A stretch of DNA of 7,252 nt, from positions 1-7,252 of the forward strand of contig QNBS01000117.1 of assembly GCA_003644175.1 (NCBI GenBank), read 5' to 3'. Below are positions 1-5,605 of the stretch, piece by piece. The position numbers were made by a program, and so were the translations under genes. This DNA comes from Planctomycetota bacterium. GTDB taxonomy: Bacteria > Planctomycetota > Phycisphaerae > Sedimentisphaerales > Anaerohalosphaeraceae. The notes beneath the pieces are model-generated. The model was not told where the DNA came from. It ran no database searches and saw nothing but the letters and a program-made list of their open reading frames with translations. Within the stretch, counting starts at the first letter, position 1. Every line of letters starts with the position of its first letter.

Positions 1-1
1 C

Positions 2-442
2 GCCAGCATCAGCAAGACAACCGACCTTGTCGGCGAGATTGCCGCCGCCTCGCAGGAACAGGCTCAGGGCATCGACCAGGTCAATACTGCTGTTGCCCAG
101 ATGGATAAGGTAACCCAGCAAAATGCCGCCAATGCCGAGGAATCCGCAAGCGCTTCTGAGGAACTCAGTGCCCAGGCGGGATCACTGCGGGAAATGGTGC
201 AGGAGTTTACTCTGACCAACTCCGGCCGGAACTCCGGTTATCATCAGAACGTCAGGACGCCCGCCGTCGCGACAGCAGCGCCGGCTGGAAGGACCCTGGG
301 TGCATCCGATCACACTTTTCATCAGATAGCGGCCAAAGCGAACACAACACCCGCCAGGCCGCAAAAGGCTCAGGCGAAGGTCGCGGCGGAAAAAGCAATC
401 CCGCTAAATGACAGTGAGGACCTCAGCGATTTTAACTCTTAA
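2..442 (+). CDS. Methyl-accepting chemotaxis protein, C-terminal fragment (5' end outside window)
   Basis: The frame is open from base 2 to the TAA at 440-442 and gives 146 residues of a protein that begins upstream. The first ~75 residues are an uninterrupted Ala/Gln/Glu/Ser-rich heptad helix (SQEQAQGIDQVNTAVAQMD, then NAANAEESASASEELSAQA), the pattern of the second methylation helix of the MCP cytoplasmic signalling hairpin. The hairpin tip that contacts CheA and CheW lies before the window. After the helix comes a ~60-residue Ala/Pro/Thr-rich flexible tail ending in AIPLNDSEDLSDFNS, which resembles the short acidic IPL-D-DF end seen on many MCPs. There is no NWETF-type CheR tether. Sensory domain and ligand cannot be inferred. 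The gene converges on the minus-strand receiver gene at 521-925. The MCP assignment is firm; the start and total length are unknown. Confidence 0.93.
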   Translation, partial: ASISKTTDLVGEIAAASQEQAQGIDQVNTAVAQMDKVTQQNAANAEESASASEELSAQAGSLREMVQEFTLTNSGRNSGYHQNVRTPAVATAAPAGRTLGASDHTFHQIAAKANTTPARPQKAQAKVAAEKAIPLNDSEDLSDFNS

Positions 443-474
443 CACAATGCAAACTGCATTGATTACACCTTAAC

Positions 475-510
475 AGCAGGCGGGTAAGGTTAAATTCTTA
501 CCCGTCTGCT
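475..510. terminator. Hairpin between convergent genes, probable (bidirectional) terminator
   Basis: The arms 475-488 and 497-510 form a 14-bp stem with one G-U pair (agcaggcgggtaag against cttacccgtctgct) around an 8-base loop. It begins 33 bases after the MCP stop and ends 11 bases before the stop of the opposing receiver gene. That is where a shared terminator would sit. Neither side has a good U-run (attattgatg follows on the plus strand), so it is either a weak intrinsic terminator or a 3'-end stabilising structure. A smaller 6-bp stem-loop (445-461, caatgc/gcattg) lies just before it. Confidence 0.55.
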
Positions 511-520
511 ATTATTGATG

Positions 521-925
521 TCAGCTTTTGCCCCGGTCCGGTAAACCCGCCGCTGCGCCAAGTGCTTTTTCCACGGCTTTGAGCAGTTTGTCCCTGTCGC
601 ACGGTTTACCTAATCGCGGGCTGTCGCCGAACATGATGTCCTGACCGGCGATTTCCTGCTCCGAGAAAAGGCAACTCAAGAATATCACCGGTATTTCGCT
701 TGTCTCGGCGGCCTCCTTGAGACTCAGGCGAACAAGTCCGCCGGGCATCCGGGGCATAAACACATCAAGGATGATCAGGTCAGGTCTGTTTTCCAGGGCG
801 AGCCTGAACGCATCCCTGCCGTCACATGCTGTAATAACTTCATAATCGGCCTGTTCCAATACTTTCGCAAGAACAGACAAGTCGCCGGCGTTGTCATCGG
901 CTATAAGGATCCTTCGTTTATCCAC
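521..925 (-). CDS. Stand-alone response-regulator receiver protein (CheY-like), copy 1
   Basis: A 134-residue protein that is only a receiver domain. Asp10-Asp11 form the acidic Mg2+ pocket (ILIADD), Asp54 in IILDVFMP is the expected phospho-acceptor, Ser84 is the switch Thr/Ser (FLSC) and Lys107 with cis-Pro108 completes the site (GKP). No output domain follows, only ~12 loose residues, so it should act by protein contact or as a phosphotransfer intermediate. The start is a GTG at 925-923, supported by GAGAGG at 940-935 nine bases upstream. It lies 30 bases after the stop of the closely related receiver gene at 956-1348, so the two are probably co-transcribed and arose by tandem duplication. 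They share the unusual PGG after the phospho-site loop and the IP-IFLSC-FS stretch. Its cognate kinase is unknown; the PAS kinase at 3097-5088 is the nearest candidate. Confidence 0.9.
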   Translation of the reverse strand: MDKRRILIADDNAGDLSVLAKVLEQADYEVITACDGRDAFRLALENRPDLIILDVFMPRMPGGLVRLSLKEAAETSEIPVIFLSCLFSEQEIAGQDIMFGDSPRLGKPCDRDKLLKAVEKALGAAAGLPDRGKS

Positions 926-955
926 CCCCCCAATCCTCTCATACCAAAAAGGGTA

Positions 956-1348
956 TCACTTGTGCACCGCTTTCTTCTCCAGACGCAGCCTGACCGCCTC
1001 CAGCAACTCACCCATGTCGTACGGTTTGGCAAGCCGAATATGCCCGGCAAAAAGCGGTCCTTCCTTGTGCGGGCCGCGATCCGAAAATGTGCAACTCAGG
1101 AATATGATGGGGATATCCTTCGTCTCGGGGTCCTCCTGGAGCGTAAGACCCACCGATCCTCCCGGTATGTCGGGCATGAGCACATCCAGTATCACGATAT
1201 CCGGATGTCTGTCGTGGGCGATCCTGAGTGCGTCCCTGCCGTTGTCGGCCGTGAGCACCTCATAACCGCCCCCCGTGGCGAGCCCTTTCTTGAGAACCTT
1301 CAATACATCCGGCTCGTCATCAACAATCAGAATCGTTTTCTCGCCCAT
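956..1348 (-). CDS. Stand-alone response-regulator receiver protein (CheY-like), copy 2
   Basis: A 130-residue single receiver domain from the ATG at 1348. Asp10-Asp11 (ILIVDDEPD) form the metal-binding pocket, Asp55 in VILDVLMPDIPGG is the phospho-acceptor, Ser85 (FLSC) is the switch residue and Lys108-Pro109 (AKP) is the conserved lysine and cis-proline. The reading frame extends to a TTG at 1366, but a strong GAGAGGGG at 1364-1357 sits 8 bases before the ATG at 1348, so the ATG is preferred. No DNA-binding or enzymatic output domain is present. It is the first gene of a probable two-gene unit with the receiver at 521-925, to which it is visibly paralogous along its length. The 241 bases upstream separate it from the LuxR-type regulator gene and carry a hairpin (1463-1494); no convincing promoter is visible there. 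Role inferred: diffusible phospho-output or phosphorelay intermediate. Confidence 0.9.
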   Translation of the reverse strand: MGEKTILIVDDEPDVLKVLKKGLATGGGYEVLTADNGRDALRIAHDRHPDIVILDVLMPDIPGGSVGLTLQEDPETKDIPIIFLSCTFSDRGPHKEGPLFAGHIRLAKPYDMGELLEAVRLRLEKKAVHK

Positions 1349-1356
1349 TCGCTCGT

Positions 1357-1364
1357 CCCCTCTC
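1357..1364 (-). promoter_or_regulatory. Ribosome binding site for receiver copy 2
   Basis: GAGAGGGG on the minus strand, 8 bases before the ATG at 1348. It overlaps the first codons of the longer TTG-started frame (1366), which argues for the ATG as the real start. Confidence 0.75.
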
Positions 1365-1462
1365 AAGCATCGGCATCGTCAAGAGCAAATTTTCTATCGG
1401 CTTATATCATAGTCGTATTAATCAGCCGTTTGCTGTTCGGTGTGGCGTTTTGCTGAAAAGCT

Positions 1463-1494
1463 ATGGGTAACTCTCCCATGCCGGGTATGGGAGA
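1463..1494 (-). other. Overlapping, mutually exclusive hairpins in the leader of the receiver genes
   Basis: In minus-strand order, TCTCCCAT (1494-1487) can pair over 8 bp with ATGGGAGA (1479-1472) around a 7-base loop. The ATGGG part of that second arm (1479-1475) can instead pair with CCCAT (1467-1463). The two stems share an arm, so they cannot form together. The element lies 95 bases downstream of the LuxR-type regulator stop (1590) and 115 bases upstream of the receiver start (1348). No U-run follows either stem, so a classical terminator is not evident. It could be a 3'-end structure of the upstream gene or a regulatory leader. No known riboswitch class was recognised. Confidence 0.35.
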
Positions 1495-1589
1495 ATCTGC
1501 TGCTGTCCGATATGCCGAATGTTTGAACGCCAAACGGTCGGGCGCCCCGCCGTCCTGTTGCTGCACGTCGTAAACCCGGAAGAAGCCCT

Positions 1590-2249
1590 CTACAGGTTCG
1601 TTATTCCCTCGCGAACAGCGAACTTGACAAGCCCGGCGATGTTGTCGATGTGGAGTTTGTCCATGATTTGACGGCGACAGGCATCTACCGTCTTTGGGCT
1701 GATGTGAATCTGCCTGGCGATTTCTTTCGACGACATGCCGTTTGAGAGATGCCGCAGAATCTCCTGCTCACGATTCTTCAGGATCCACGCCTCAGCCATA
1801 CAGTCCGGATCGGCATGTTTTACATAACGGCCGGTGATCGCATTCATAATCCTCGAGCAAAAGTACGTCTCGTTGTTGCAGACAGCCTTTATCGCCGTCG
1901 CCAGTTCGTCAAACGTCGAATCCTTCAGCACGATGCCCACGATGCCCGCGCCGATTGCGCTGTCAATGCACCGACGCGGCAGTGTTGCGGCAAGCAGGAG
2001 GATCTTCACCTCGGCATTTGCGCTCAAGATGAAGCCCGCCGCCTCGATACCGTCCATATCCGGCATTGCGTAATCCATCAAGATCACATCAGGGCACAAT
2101 TGGGCGGCGAGTTTGACCGCCTCAGTGCCGGTGGCGGCTTGCCCCACTATCTCCATCGAAGGGTACTTTCGTATCAGCACCCCCAATCCGTCGCGCATGA
2201 TCTCGTGGTCGTCGACTATAAGTATTCTGATTCTGTCCCCGTTGCCCAT
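1590..2249 (-). CDS. LuxR/NarL-family response regulator with altered receiver switch residue
   Basis: A 219-residue receiver plus LuxR-type helix-turn-helix protein, predicted to be a cytoplasmic transcription factor. The receiver spans ~5-120: Asp13-Asp14 (LIVDDHE), phospho-acceptor Asp59 (ILMDYAMPDMDG) and Lys109 (VLKD). The position normally held by the switch Thr/Ser is Ala87 (LLLAAT), and the following GASGY-type loop reads GAGIVGIV, so phospho-switching may differ. The HTH is at ~156-213 (LKNREQEIL, GMSSKEIARQIHISPKTV). The frame extends to an ATG at 2276 (228 residues), but that start has no SD. The ATG at 2249 has a G-rich GGGGG/GGCGG upstream and gives a more usual receiver N-terminus; 2276 cannot be excluded. 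It is paralogous to the regulator at 2450-3100, most strongly in the HTH, and lies in the same direction after ~200 bases. A weak -10-like TATTAT lies at 2301-2296. Confidence 0.92.
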   Translation of the reverse strand: MGNGDRIRILIVDDHEIMRDGLGVLIRKYPSMEIVGQAATGTEAVKLAAQLCPDVILMDYAMPDMDGIEAAGFILSANAEVKILLLAATLPRRCIDSAIGAGIVGIVLKDSTFDELATAIKAVCNNETYFCSRIMNAITGRYVKHADPDCMAEAWILKNREQEILRHLSNGMSSKEIARQIHISPKTVDACRRQIMDKLHIDNIAGLVKFAVREGITNL

Positions 2250-2449
2250 TTTGCCGCCCCCGGAAAACAACCCCATTTATGATGAATCAACGCTAATAAT
2301 ATCGGCTCTTGGGTTCGCCGCGTAAACAGGGAAATTGCTAAAACTCAAGACCTTTTTGCTGTGCGGGCTGTAGAAAAAGACGGGTTGCTAATCGGTAATT
2401 CCGCCATACCCCTGACGACTGCTCCCGCAGGGGTTGTTTCCATCCCGGG

Positions 2450-3100
2450 TTATGCTTCCAGCGACGTCAAACCTTCGCGAATCGCATACTTAACCAGTTC
2501 GGCGACGCTGTCGATATCCAGTTTGCTCATAATTCGCCTGCGACAGGCGTCTATCGTCTTGACGCTCAGGTCCAACTGCAGCGCGATTTCCTTGGAACTG
2601 TTGCCGTCCCCGACCAGTTTGAGCACTTCGCTTTCTCTGTCCGTCAGCATATTCTTCGAAGAATCTCCGCCGACACGGTCCTGCACATAGTCGTCCACCA
2701 CAATCCGCGTAATCTTCGATGAAAGGTAAATCTCATTGCCCATCACCGTAGTTATCGCATTAACCAGTTCCGGAAACGCGTTTTCCTTCAAAACATATCC
2801 CGAAGCGCCTGCCTTGAGCATTTCAATGATAAAGCCTTTTTTGGAATGCATCGAAAGAGCCACTATCCTGGTATCCGGCCGGCTGCTCACAATCCGGCGC
2901 GTTGCATCGGCGCCGTCAACACCGGGCATGTTCACATCCATCACCACAACGTCCGGTTCGAGTTCTTTCGCCAATTCAATGGCTTTCAGCCCGTCGTTTG
3001 CCTCCCCGACAACCTCCATATCGGAGTTCTTCTCCAGAAGCAGACGCAAACCCTGTCGCATGATTTCATGATCGTCAACAAGCAGAACTCGCAGTGTCAT
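2450..3100 (-). CDS. LuxR/NarL-family response regulator, cognate partner of the PAS kinase
   Basis: A 216-residue two-domain regulator. The receiver (1-~118) has Asp9-Asp10, phospho-acceptor Asp55 (VVMDVNMPGVDG), switch Ser83 (ALSM) and Lys105 (VLKE): a complete phosphorylation site. The LuxR-type HTH is at ~150-210, with LTDRESEVL, NSSKEIALQLDLSVKTID and the C-terminal LVKYAIREGL helix. Its ATG overlaps the kinase stop as ATGA (3100-3097). A textbook AAAGGAGGT lies 7 bases upstream inside the kinase gene, so the pair is translationally coupled and should be made in fixed ratio. NarL-type regulators normally pair with HisKA_3 kinases, which matches the neighbour. The 173-200 bases after the stop contain a 7-bp hairpin (2408-2434) without a U-run, so read-through into the next regulator gene is possible. 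Target genes are unknown; autoregulation is a reasonable guess only. Confidence 0.96.
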   Translation of the reverse strand: MTLRVLLVDDHEIMRQGLRLLLEKNSDMEVVGEANDGLKAIELAKELEPDVVVMDVNMPGVDGADATRRIVSSRPDTRIVALSMHSKKGFIIEMLKAGASGYVLKENAFPELVNAITTVMGNEIYLSSKITRIVVDDYVQDRVGGDSSKNMLTDRESEVLKLVGDGNSSKEIALQLDLSVKTIDACRRRIMSKLDIDSVAELVKYAIREGLTSLEA

Positions 3101-5088
3101 ATATCGGACCTCCTTTTCAATGGTGCAATCAACACAAACGTGCTCCCCTGACCGGGAAGCGATTGGATTTCCATGCTGCCGCCGATGTAATCGAGACGCT
3201 CACGGATATTAAACAGCCCGAAGCCCCCCGTCCGGTGCATCGTCAGATCCGTGTGATCCACATCAAAACCCACACCGTCGTCGCTTACAATTGTGCACAC
3301 CGACTCGCCAACCCTTTCAATGCAAACGGATACCTTGTGCGCCCCGGCGTGTTTGATTACGTTGACGAACAGTTCGCGAATCGACTGGAACAGCAGCACA
3401 CGAACATCGTCATCCAGCGGTTTTTCCTGCTGGTCGTCGTAAAACTCGTAATCGATAGAGTGCTGCCGGCAAATCAGGTCGTCAGCCAACTCGTCCACCG
3501 CCGCCGATAAGCCTAATTTGTACAACGTCGGCGAACTGATATCAAAAGTCATATTGCGCATATCTTCTATGGCCTGGTTCAGAGTCTCGGACACGTCGCC
3601 AAACAGCGCCTCGTCGATTCCTTCCGAAGATTGCCGGAGCAGGTCCAGTTTGATCATCGAAAGAGCCAGACCCTGAATAACATTGTCGTGAAGGTCCGTG
3701 GCGATCCGACGCCGCTGGCGCTCCTCGGCCAACGACAGTTGTGAAGCCTGGCTCCGCAGTCTCTGCTGATATTCCAGCATGGCCTTTTCAGCCATTTTCC
3801 GCTCGGTGATGTTGCGGGCAATCATTATCGCCCCATGTACGCGACCATGGCTGTCTCGCAAAGGCACTCCGATGTTCTCCCAGCAGATTTGACGCTCCGA
3901 TCCCTCCATGATCGGAAAACACAGACTTGATTCTTCAATCCGTCCTGACTCAATCGCCTTCTTGCAGACACACTGTTCATCTTCGGATATGCAGGTCTGA
4001 TAAGCCTCACAACAGCACCTTCCCAATATGTCGGGATTCAACTCAAGGGCGGCCCTGTTCGCCCAGAGAACCTTCGAATCCATCCCCACCTGCAGTATCG
4101 TATCAGGCGAAGCATCCAGAATCGAACGCATCTTATCTTCGCTCTCGCGCAGGGCATCTTCCATCCGCTTGCGCCCGGTTATGTCCCGCGCGATCGTCGA
4201 TGCGCCTACGGTATTTCCTTCTGTGTCCTGAATCGGGGAGATGGTCAGTGAAACGTGTATCCGCCCGCCGTTTCTGGTCGTGTGCACCGTTTCAAAGTGG
4301 TCTATTTTCTCGCCGCGCTTCAGGTTTTCGAGTATGGTTGCCACTCCATCCGGATCATCCGGCGGCAGAAGTATTGAAATGGGTTTGCCCCGCACCTCGT
4401 CGGCGCTGTAACCGTAGATCCTTTCGGCTGCGCGGTTCCAGTTTGTAATCCTCCCGTCAAGGTCTTTGCCGATAATCGCATCATCCGACGATTCCACAAT
4501 GGCCGCAAGACGCGTAACTTCGGCAATTACCCGTCGGCGCTCGGTAACATCGGTTACGGAGATTCGAATTCGCCGGCTGCCGTTCTTGTCGTCCCTCACG
4601 ACAAGGCTGTCCAGTTGTGCATAGAATTCACAGCCGTTGTCTTTGACCAGTTTCAACGGACAGGTCTGGCTCGTATGCTTCTCGATACTCAGGGCGCAGT
4701 GATGAACAAAGATATCCTCAAAGCCCGGGGCGACAAAATCTGTGAATGCCCTTGTCACAAGTGCGTCTCTGCCGACACCCAGCAAATCCATTGCCGTATG
4801 ATTTGCGTCCGTGATCAGATAGTCCTGATCAAAAGTGAAATAACCCACCGGAACAAAATCATACAGGTCGGAAAGCTTGTCTCGCGACTCTTCCAGTTCG
4901 GCCTGGATGCGGGACAATTCCGCATTTTGCCGCAACAACTCACCCTGAGACGCATGCAACTCCTCAATAAGCCGCGCAATCTCATCCGCCGACATCTTCC
5001 CAATTATTGCCGTGCCCTGTTCCAGCAGTTGCCCCGCACGGTGTCTCAGTTCGTTGGGTCGTTCGTACCGGACTTGTGTATGCTCCAT
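3097..5088 (-). CDS. Soluble three-PAS sensor histidine kinase (HisKA_3, NarX/DegS/UhpB class)
   Basis: A 663-residue kinase from the ATG at 5088. Residues ~1-30 are a polar N-terminus, ~32-75 a Glu/Leu/Gln-rich coiled coil, then PAS1 (~79-186, ending SVTDVTERRR), PAS2 (~193-306, ending ARDITGRKRME) and PAS3 (~316-431, ending ARNITERKMAE). The HisKA_3 dimerisation domain follows, with ATDLHDNVIQ and phospho-acceptor His467. The HATPase_c domain has an N box (RELFVNVIKHA, Asn576), a G1 box (DDGVGFD) and a G2 box (TGGFGLFNIRERL). No transmembrane helix or signal peptide is visible, so sensing is cytoplasmic. PAS3 has a cysteine cluster (Cys358-360, 366, 373, 375; also 390 and 402) that may bind a metal or sense redox; this is inference. 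The frame extends to a TTG at 5175 without SD, whereas GGGAGA lies 8 bases before the ATG at 5088. It autophosphorylates His and should pass phosphate to the regulator at 2450-3100. Confidence 0.96.
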   Translation of the reverse strand: MEHTQVRYERPNELRHRAGQLLEQGTAIIGKMSADEIARLIEELHASQGELLRQNAELSRIQAELEESRDKLSDLYDFVPVGYFTFDQDYLITDANHTAMDLLGVGRDALVTRAFTDFVAPGFEDIFVHHCALSIEKHTSQTCPLKLVKDNGCEFYAQLDSLVVRDDKNGSRRIRISVTDVTERRRVIAEVTRLAAIVESSDDAIIGKDLDGRITNWNRAAERIYGYSADEVRGKPISILLPPDDPDGVATILENLKRGEKIDHFETVHTTRNGGRIHVSLTISPIQDTEGNTVGASTIARDITGRKRMEDALRESEDKMRSILDASPDTILQVGMDSKVLWANRAALELNPDILGRCCCEAYQTCISEDEQCVCKKAIESGRIEESSLCFPIMEGSERQICWENIGVPLRDSHGRVHGAIMIARNITERKMAEKAMLEYQQRLRSQASQLSLAEERQRRRIATDLHDNVIQGLALSMIKLDLLRQSSEGIDEALFGDVSETLNQAIEDMRNMTFDISSPTLYKLGLSAAVDELADDLICRQHSIDYEFYDDQQEKPLDDDVRVLLFQSIRELFVNVIKHAGAHKVSVCIERVGESVCTIVSDDGVGFDVDHTDLTMHRTGGFGLFNIRERLDYIGGSMEIQSLPGQGSTFVLIAPLKRRSDI
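3108..3116 (-). promoter_or_regulatory. Strong ribosome binding site for the cognate regulator, inside the kinase gene
   Basis: AAAGGAGGT on the minus strand, 7 bases before the ATG at 3100, within the last codons of the kinase. It is the best SD sequence in the window. With the ATGA stop/start overlap it predicts efficient coupled translation, giving more regulator than kinase if ribosomes also load independently. Confidence 0.85.
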
Positions 5089-5096
5089 GCCCTGGT

Positions 5097-5102
5097 TCTC
5101 CC
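5097..5102 (-). promoter_or_regulatory. Ribosome binding site deciding the kinase start
   Basis: GGGAGA on the minus strand, 8 bases before the ATG at 5088. The alternative TTG start at 5175 has no comparable sequence, so the 29 extra residues of the longer frame are probably not translated. Confidence 0.65.
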
Positions 5103-5152
5103 GGCGTACATTTATGTCCGCCCCACGCTGCTTCCATGGACGTACCGCCTGC

Positions 5153-5180
5153 ACAATACCATACCCCGCCCACAATTCAA
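5153..5180 (-). promoter_or_regulatory. Candidate sigma70-like promoter for the kinase-regulator operon
   Basis: On the minus strand, TTGAAT (5180-5175) is separated by 16 bases from TATTGT (5158-5153). Each hexamer matches consensus at four of six positions. Transcription would begin near 5146, leaving a ~58-base leader before the kinase ATG at 5088. The match is moderate, and the operon could equally be read from the promoter of the small membrane-protein gene upstream. Confidence 0.3.
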
Positions 5181-5268
5181 GCCCATTTTGCCATATTTTT
5201 ATTCCCGGATAGTGGACAAAAAAATCTACACTTGATTGGACCTGGGGGGAGGCTGTCGGCCGGCTCGG

Positions 5269-5436
5269 TCAATATACCGGCGTTGTCGCAAAAAAGGCAA
5301 AGGTCAGCACCAGAATGATCCACGCTACGACCAGCCAGAAATGTTCGTCCTGGGCCAGATGCTCGACCCACGGCACAAAACCGCCTCTTTCGGGCAAATG
5401 AGCCAATCGCATCCACTTGTTTGATAAAGGGTGCAT
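5269..5436 (-). CDS. Small single-helix membrane protein, 55 aa, uncharacterised
   Basis: A short ORF from the ATG at 5436 to the TGA at 5271-5269. Residues 1-32 are polar and mildly amphipathic (MHPLSNKWMRLAHLPERGG, then FVPWVEHLAQDEH). Residues ~33-50 are a single hydrophobic segment rich in aromatic and branched residues (FWLVVAWIILVLTFAFFA), followed by only TTPVY. This is a tail-anchored layout, with the N-terminal part most likely cytoplasmic. Support for real expression: GAGGG lies 7 bases before the ATG, a consensus TATAAT lies ~63 bases upstream, and the frame is closed by a coherent membrane helix. I recognise no family. It is on the same strand as the PAS kinase, whose ATG lies 180 bases further on, so it may be the first gene of that transcription unit or a separate monocistronic gene. 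A longer 79-residue frame over the same bases (5416-5177) lacks an SD and protein-like composition and is rejected. Confidence 0.6.
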   Translation of the reverse strand: MHPLSNKWMRLAHLPERGGFVPWVEHLAQDEHFWLVVAWIILVLTFAFFATTPVY

Positions 5437-5443
5437 CCTGTTT

Positions 5444-5448
5444 CCCTC
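5444..5448 (-). promoter_or_regulatory. Ribosome binding site of the small membrane-protein gene
   Basis: GAGGG on the minus strand, 7 bases before the ATG at 5436. The spacing is good, and it is the main translational evidence for this short gene. Confidence 0.6.
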
Positions 5449-5469
5449 ACAAACACGTTCCCCTCTCTC

Positions 5470-5551
5470 GCAATATATCGCTTTTTCATTGATCCCTTAT
5501 TATACTATACCACATATTGAGCCCAAAGGTGCGGCCAAAGCAAATATATCG
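5470..5551. repeat. Pair of near-identical direct repeats flanking the promoter at 5499-5527
   Basis: gcaatatatcg at 5470-5480 and gcaaatatatcg at 5540-5551 differ by one inserted A and have the same orientation. Centres are about 70 bases apart, close to an integral number of helical turns (~6.7). One copy lies in the leader and the other upstream of the -35 element. They could be operator sites for a regulator. They are short and AT-rich, so chance occurrence is possible. Confidence 0.35.
5499..5527 (-). promoter_or_regulatory. Candidate promoter of the small membrane-protein gene
   Basis: On the minus strand a perfect -10 hexamer TATAAT (5504-5499) lies 17 bases after TTTGGG (5527-5522), a poor -35. 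The predicted start is near 5492, giving a ~56-base leader to the ATG at 5436. The weak -35 with a perfect -10 suggests an activator-dependent promoter, which fits the flanking direct repeats at 5470-5480 and 5540-5551. Confidence 0.5.
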
Positions 5552-5605
5552 GGCCAATCCGCCTGCATGATCGTCGAGGCAGGTCCGCAGAACTCGGAAT
5601 ATGCC

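Noticed and set aside
1392..1403. A 12-base sequence (ttctatcggctt) with an exact inverted copy at 6359-6370.
   Set aside because: One or a few 12-base matches are expected by chance in a 7-kb window compared on both strands, and the flanks are not similar.
1411..1420. TAATACGACT on the minus strand, identical to the first ten bases of the T7 promoter.
   Set aside because: The rest of the phage promoter consensus (CACTATAG) is not there and no phage genes are nearby; treated as coincidence.
1349..1589. Search of the inter-operon spacer for a c-di-GMP or other riboswitch and for a small gene.
   Set aside because: No conserved riboswitch core was recognised, and the only short frames (for example 25 codons from 1479 on the minus strand) lack an SD.
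1749..2282. A 177-codon plus-strand frame opposite the LuxR-type regulator.
   Set aside because: The minus strand has a complete receiver and HTH; the plus product is His/Arg-rich with no motif.
2408..2434. A 7-bp hairpin (ACCCCTG/CAGGGGT, 13-base loop) after the regulator stop at 2450, considered as a terminator.
   Set aside because: The loop is large and no U-run follows on the minus strand, so it is not supported as an intrinsic terminator.
5089..5175. A 29-residue N-terminal extension of the kinase from a TTG at 5175.
   Set aside because: No SD precedes the TTG, while GGGAGA sits 8 bases before the ATG at 5088. The extension also overlaps a candidate -35/-10.
5177..5416. A 79-codon minus-strand frame over the small membrane-protein gene.
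   Set aside because: It has no SD, its composition is unlike a folded or membrane protein, and it conflicts with the 55-residue frame that has an SD, a promoter and a clean helix.
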